From Planctomycetota bacterium (lineage in GTDB: Bacteria > Planctomycetota > Phycisphaerae > Sedimentisphaerales > UBA12454): DNA of 25,840 nucleotides. Both the position numbers and the translations under genes were made by a program. The notes beneath the pieces were generated by a model. That model ran no database searches. It worked only from the letters and a program-made list of their open reading frames with translations, and was not told where the DNA came from. The stretch lies in the NCBI GenBank assembly GCA_018828825.1, contig JAHJUV010000096.1:1-25840 (forward strand), written 5' to 3'. Shown in pieces: positions 23,161 to 25,840 of this stretch (the first letter of the stretch is position 1; every line of letters starts with the position of its first letter).

Positions 23161-23615
23161 ATGACTAAGCCATGTCATCGCCTTAGGGTTGAAGCCGAAC
23201 ATCACCGCCGGTCAACAACCCCAATTCCGTAGAGGAGAAAATGTGATTCTTAAGCTTTTATCCGCTAACGCGGATATATCCTATCACGGTCCAAGCCGTG
23301 CTTGCATTCGAGAGGGCCATAACCTATTTATCACTGTTCAGCCATAACCCTGCTCGTTGGGAGGAGGAGAAAACTCTTTGTGAGCTTTATCTATCCGCTT
23401 TAGACGGATTATATAATAATCACGGTCCCATACCGTGGTTGCTCTCGAGAGGGCTGCAACCGACAATTATCACTGTCCGATCACAAGCCCTACTCATTTG
23501 GGAGGAGGAGAAAACTTCCTGAGCCCTATACGTATCACGGTCTAAGCCGTGGTTGCTCTCGAGCGGGTTGCAACCATCTATCACTGTCCGATCACAACCC
23601 ACTATGGAGGAGGAG
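23161..23615 (-). repeat. The four repeat units of the tandem RNA
   Basis: The 5-bp hairpins of adjacent units begin at 23536, 23421, 23285 and 23161, so spacing is 115, 136 and 124 bases. The longer spacings contain an extra hairpin (ATCCG/CGGAT type at about 23395-23410 and 23259-23275). The three later units have GGAGGAGGAG on the + strand at 23606-23615, 23501-23510 and 23360-23369; the oldest-looking unit has AGAGGAG at 23231-23237. Divergence of the fourth unit suggests an ancient duplication. Confidence 0.85.
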
Positions 23616-23741
23616 AAGAAGTTATTGTTTCTTTTCTCTGGCCCTCCCTCCCTATAACCAGTGCCTTGTTTGTCCGCAATCGGGTCCTTTAACTGTTCGG
23701 TCTTTGGCCCGCGTCAGACACGACAACTTCAGAAATAAACA

Positions 23742-24158
23742 TCACCCGTTTTCTGAGTCGTCAACAAAAGCACAGAGTTTCTGGATTTCGTCAGTATCAT
23801 TAATTCCAAGAACCCCGACAACAGTTTGTCTAAATATGTCATCACTGACATCACTACTTAAAACTGCTGCCACGCCGATGCTTCTGGCGGCTATTTCCTG
23901 ACCTGCATCATTCGGATTAACTATGGCAATAACCGGAATATAAGGTTTTGCCAATCGCAGGTTTTTCAGGAATTGCCCATTCGGAGCATCCGGCAAGTTC
24001 CACTTACTAATAACACTGTCAACACATTCTGTTTTCAAAGAACGTCCGGCATTTAAGCCGGTCTGTATAAAAGACACTCGGACAGGCAACGCCATTAAGG
24101 CATTGCTTCTTCCTCCGAGTCCTACCACAAAAATATTCGCTCTCACAAGGACGAGCAT
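23742..24158 (-). CDS. Pseudo-receiver protein (degenerate CheY-like domain)
   Basis: A 138-residue protein. The order of hydrophobic strands and helices fits a receiver: VDSVISKWNLPDAPNGQFLK matches the strand-3/loop/helix region, IPVIAIVNP strand 4 and GVAAVLSSD strand 5. The phospho-acceptor Asp is replaced (Ser/Lys near residues 51-52) and the strand-5 Lys is missing, so it should not be phosphorylated normally. There is no output domain. AAGGA lies 7 bases before the ATG. The stop is 31 bases from the first hairpin of the tandem RNA in the same direction, so the RNA may be its 3' untranslated region or a separate transcript. Function unknown. Confidence 0.7.
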   Translation of the reverse strand: MLVLVRANIFVVGLGGRSNALMALPVRVSFIQTGLNAGRSLKTECVDSVISKWNLPDAPNGQFLKNLRLAKPYIPVIAIVNPNDAGQEIAARSIGVAAVLSSDVSDDIFRQTVVGVLGINDTDEIQKLCAFVDDSENG

Positions 24159-24655
24159 TCAGTTTCCTTTTCCAAAGAAGACTTAACTTCTGCTCGACCT
24201 CAACAAATCAACACTTATATATATTGCAAGTGCTGTGCCAGAAGAGATTTTGTTTGGAATAATTTTTTAACCTATTTATTTGAAAGAAGTTATGGGAAGT
24301 AAAATTTTTGTCTCTGATTTTTAAATTTTTGATGAACGACCATAATGGTCGGTGAAATGCGCGCAGGTTTTGATGTAAGTTTCCTGCCTGAAGAGAGTAA
24401 AAAAAATAACGACCATTTTGGTTGGCACTGGCCATTTTGGACGGACATGGTTTAATTTAATATTTAAAATTTAAGATTTAAGATTTGTGGAACGCCGGAG
24501 GCGAAAATTTTAGACAAAAATCGATAGTTGACCCCGGTGAAGTAGCTAAAGCACTTCACAGGGCAGGCGATTCCGCCGTCGCCAAAGGCTATGGCGGACA
24601 AGCGTCAATCAACCTCTTGGGAAAATGTGGGGATATTTAGTCGTTAGTATTATGT
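24159..24655. other. Gene-free stretch with palindromes
   Basis: I see no credible gene. It carries three similar 15-bp palindromes (listed separately), GCAGG/CCTGC flanking 15 bases near 24363-24387, a GTGAAGT/ACTTCAC hairpin at 24537-24559 and a TCCGCC/GGCGGA hairpin at about 24571-24598. The last belongs to a dispersed repeat also seen near 20560-20600. Confidence 0.45.
24337..24443. promoter_or_regulatory. Three operator-like 15-bp palindromes
   Basis: CGACCATAATGGTCG at 24337-24351 is a perfect 7-1-7 palindrome. CGACCATTTTGGTTG at 24410-24424 and TGGCCATTTTGGACG at 24429-24443 are imperfect copies. The consensus YGRCCATWWTGGWYG repeated three times suggests a dimeric regulator site. No start codon of a clear gene lies immediately downstream on either strand. 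Confidence 0.45.
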
Positions 24656-24817
24656 ATGAGACCAAAAGGAACAGTAAAAGAACTTCAGCGACGCAGGCAG
24701 CGAGCGATAGCTCTGCTGAACGATGGCGGTGGAATCCGCGAGGTTGCCCGAATAGTTGGCTCTTCCGGCAGTTCGGTGGTTCGATGGCGCGATGGTCGCA
24801 TCTCTTATCTGTTATAA
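24656..24817 (+). pseudogene. N-terminal helix-turn-helix remnant of an IS630-like transposase
   Basis: The 53-codon frame MRPKGTVKELQRRRQRAIAL continues as LLNDGGGIREVARIVGSSGS and SVVRWRDG, the helix-turn-helix start typical of IS630/Tc1-type transposases (rRR--Ai-Ll--G----EVAr-vg-S-sSV-RW). A stop follows right after the helix-turn-helix, and no DDE catalytic part is present downstream. It therefore looks like a decayed insertion sequence. Longer overlapping frames on both strands here have no recognisable content. No target duplication or terminal repeat could be identified. Confidence 0.55.
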
Positions 24818-24973
24818 AATGGTCAAAAGCCACCGCTCAAAAAGCCCGCATAGAAGATATAGAAATTACTAGTCCTGCACCTATTAAACATTCACGTTCT
24901 TCCATATTTTATATTTATTGAAAAAAATAAGTACGGCGGTTAATCCCGCATTTATCATCTGTTCTCCTGTTCT

Positions 24974-24990
24974 CCGCCTTCGGCGGGTTT
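24974..24990 (+). terminator. Small terminator-like hairpin in the 24818-25071 gap
   Basis: CCGCC-TTC-GGCGG followed by GTTTT on the + strand, after the transposase remnant. The stem is short. The rest of the gap shows only AT-rich and CGGATTT-type repeat words. Confidence 0.35.
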
Positions 24991-25071
24991 TAAAAATTGG
25001 AGCTTTTGCTATTTGAATTTGTTTCCACCGTAAGGTGTCCTGCGGAGGATTTCGATATTCGGATTTCGGAT

Positions 25072-25491
25072 TTATTTCTTTTCCTCCTCCTCTTTCCACT
25101 TATGACCGCAGGCGCTGCACTTGTATTTTCTTCGTAGAAAAGTTATCGGCAACCGAAGAAGTACCATTGAAAAAAAGAACGCCCAGCGGGAATATTTTTC
25201 ATAATCGATATCCGTGCCATTACACTTGGGACATTTTAAATCATAACTTTGGTCTGTATCTGCGTTTTCGCAGCGGTTTATACTTTTAAGTATTTCCAGC
25301 GCCTTTTGCTTGTCGGATTCTTTTATATATAGTTTTATCCCGCCGTCTGCGTTGGCATAAAGCCAGTATGTGGCCACAAAGTTTTCACCGGACAAAAAAC
25401 AATCAATACCTTCAGCCTCGAGAGCTATCTTTGTAATTTCCGCCTTGGTGTAATCAAAAAAAGAATCAATTTTTATTATCTTCTCATCCAT
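25072..25491 (-). CDS. DUF2007-domain protein with C-terminal zinc ribbon
   Basis: Residues 5-72 match the DUF2007 (putative signal-transducing) pattern: start with a strand, DYTKAEITKIALEAEGIDCF, the conserved WLYANADGGIKLYI and an ending EKALEIL-like helix (KQKALEILKS). The C-terminus has CPKC (87-90) and CSACGHKW (125-132), the four Cys of a zinc ribbon. They are split by a hydrophobic segment (103-119, WAFFFSMVLLRLPITFL) that may insert in the membrane. The domain's biochemical role is not established. It lies 3 bases after the preceding frame on the same strand. Confidence 0.8.
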   Translation of the reverse strand: MDEKIIKIDSFFDYTKAEITKIALEAEGIDCFLSGENFVATYWLYANADGGIKLYIKESDKQKALEILKSINRCENADTDQSYDLKCPKCNGTDIDYEKYSRWAFFFSMVLLRLPITFLRRKYKCSACGHKWKEEEEKK

Positions 25492-25494
25492 TGT

Positions 25495-25809
25495 TTAGAA
25501 CTTAATTATTTCAGAATCAAGGCGCAGATGGAACTTGCAGCTGGCAGGATCTATAAGTACTTTCAGAAATTCACATTTAAGACTATTGCATAACTTTTTA
25601 ATCAATTTATTGTGTCTCTTTGGCGTTTTAAATCCAGCTATAACCGCTTTTATTGATTTAGTAATGTCTATATATTCGACTTCCGGATTAAATACAATCG
25701 CCCGGAATTCAGCTTCGTCTCGGTAATCAATATGCTTTTGAAATCTAATTTTCTCAACAAATTCTGCGCGATAATCTCCGGAGGTCATCATGCGCGGCGT
25801 CGCGCGCAT
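25495..25809 (-). CDS. Fragment resembling the C-terminus of a DUF2971 protein
   Basis: IRFQKHIDYRDEAEFRAIVF followed by YIDITKSIKAVIAGFKTP resembles the conserved end of DUF2971 proteins (K--W-yE-EwR, then I--iI-G). Those are usually 250-300 residues, so most of the N-terminal part is missing. The frame is open to the window end, but from about 25770 rightward the base composition jumps to very high GC. The homologous part therefore probably ends there, and the apparent ATG at 25809 is not a true start. It could be a gene truncated by rearrangement or by an assembly join. Confidence 0.5.
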   Translation of the reverse strand: MRATPRMMTSGDYRAEFVEKIRFQKHIDYRDEAEFRAIVFNPEVEYIDITKSIKAVIAGFKTPKRHNKLIKKLCNSLKCEFLKVLIDPASCKFHLRLDSEIIKF

Positions 25810-25840
25810 CGAGCCGATGCGCGGTGACCGCGAACAGATC
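25790..25840 (+). CDS. Possible start of a GC-rich gene running off the window
   Basis: CCGGAGG lies 6 bases before ATG at 25790, and 17 codons (MRGVARIEPMRGDREQI) stay open to the last base, nearly all with G or C in third position. This is unlike every other gene in the window. Too short to name. Confidence 0.35.
   Translation, partial: MRGVARIEPMRGDREQI

Larger units (their letters stand above)
23050..23711 (-). ncRNA. Candidate structured RNA with four tandem units (undescribed)
   Basis: No gene fits this stretch. On the - strand it starts with a hairpin (CGGGCC / GGACCCG, 23711-23681) whose 18-base loop holds AAGACCGAACAGU. Four units follow. Units 1-3 have a CUCCUCCUCC tract, then a 12-bp hairpin with apical loop ACAGUGAU, a short CUCGAG-type element, then a 5-bp hairpin. 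Main hairpins are at 23600-23565, 23491-23450, 23351-23313 and 23221-23186. The 5-bp hairpins are at 23551-23536, 23437-23421, 23300-23285 and 23178-23161. Stems are kept while bases change (GGGUUG/CAACCC, GGGCU/AGCCC, AUGAC/GUCAU for CACGG/CCGUG), and G-U pairs extend them only on this strand. It ends in a T7 terminator. The 5' end is not fixed; it may be cotranscribed with the upstream gene. Confidence 0.75.

Noticed and set aside
23231..23520. GGAGGAG sites on the + strand as ribosome binding sites of small peptides
   Set aside because: Three of four have no start codon at a useful distance, and the fourth gives ATG followed at once by TGA.
23420..23602. 60-residue - strand frame in the RNA array
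   Set aside because: It follows the repeat units and has no conserved content, no ribosome binding site and no continuity between units.
23161..23615. CRISPR array
   Set aside because: The repeated units are 115-136 bases long and diverged across the whole unit; there are no short identical repeats with unique spacers and no cas genes.
24208..24435. 75-residue - strand frame over the palindromes
   Set aside because: Low-complexity, Asn/Phe/Lys-rich translation, no ribosome binding site, and it overlaps palindromic DNA.
24625..24921. 98-residue + strand frame
   Set aside because: A shadow of the transposase helix-turn-helix frame at 24656-24817; its own translation has no recognisable pattern.

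Overview
The window looks like a piece of a mid-GC bacterial chromosome, most likely from Planctomycetota (Phycisphaerae-like). This is inferred from gene families and from the many dispersed palindromic intergenic repeats; no rRNA gene is present to prove it. Almost all genes are complete. The first gene is cut by the left edge, and the last ~50-75 bases have a very different, GC-rich composition that may be a junction.

Positions 1-5.5 kb (+ strand) hold an RluA-type pseudouridine synthase, then homoserine dehydrogenase, an archaeal-type phosphoglycerate-mutase-like protein and aspartokinase. This reads as an aspartate/threonine pathway operon in which the mutase-like protein may replace homoserine kinase. 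A membrane-anchored thermonuclease follows, enclosed by two direct copies of a palindromic repeat. Positions 5.6-11.1 kb (- strand) hold an AT-rich hypothetical nuclease-like gene and an operon read rpsO -> pnp -> histidine kinase -> NtrC-type regulator, with a good promoter upstream of rpsO.

Positions 11.2-18.8 kb (- strand) hold a C-terminal remnant of a GspF/PilC gene, a single-domain response regulator, a pseudopilin with a 19-bp inverted repeat over its start, argH-thiL-tsaE, and pepA-folE-PTPS (GTP cyclohydrolase I plus a eukaryote-like pyruvoyl-tetrahydropterin synthase with a degenerate second domain). The latter operon is bracketed by a 23-bp inverted repeat.

Positions 18.8-21 kb are a repeat island with an HNH-AP2 endonuclease and a RAYT-type (Y1, HUH) transposase surrounded by REP-like hairpins. 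A 572-residue transglutaminase-like protein of unknown function follows.

Positions 22.7-24.2 kb are the most unusual part. A roughly 660-nt gene-free stretch carries four tandem, diverged copies of a structured unit. Read on the - strand, the stems are kept by compensatory and wobble pairs, each unit begins with a CU-rich anti-Shine-Dalgarno-like tract, and the array ends in a strong intrinsic terminator. The terminator loop is complementary to the apical loops of the units and to a loop at the 5' end. I interpret this as an undescribed tandem-unit structured RNA lying just downstream of a pseudo-receiver protein gene. Beyond the terminator lies a degenerate 12-14-bp repeat tract.

Positions 24.2-25.8 kb contain three operator-like palindromes, a decayed transposase fragment, a DUF2007-zinc-ribbon protein, and a fragment resembling the C-terminus of DUF2971 running into the GC-rich end.
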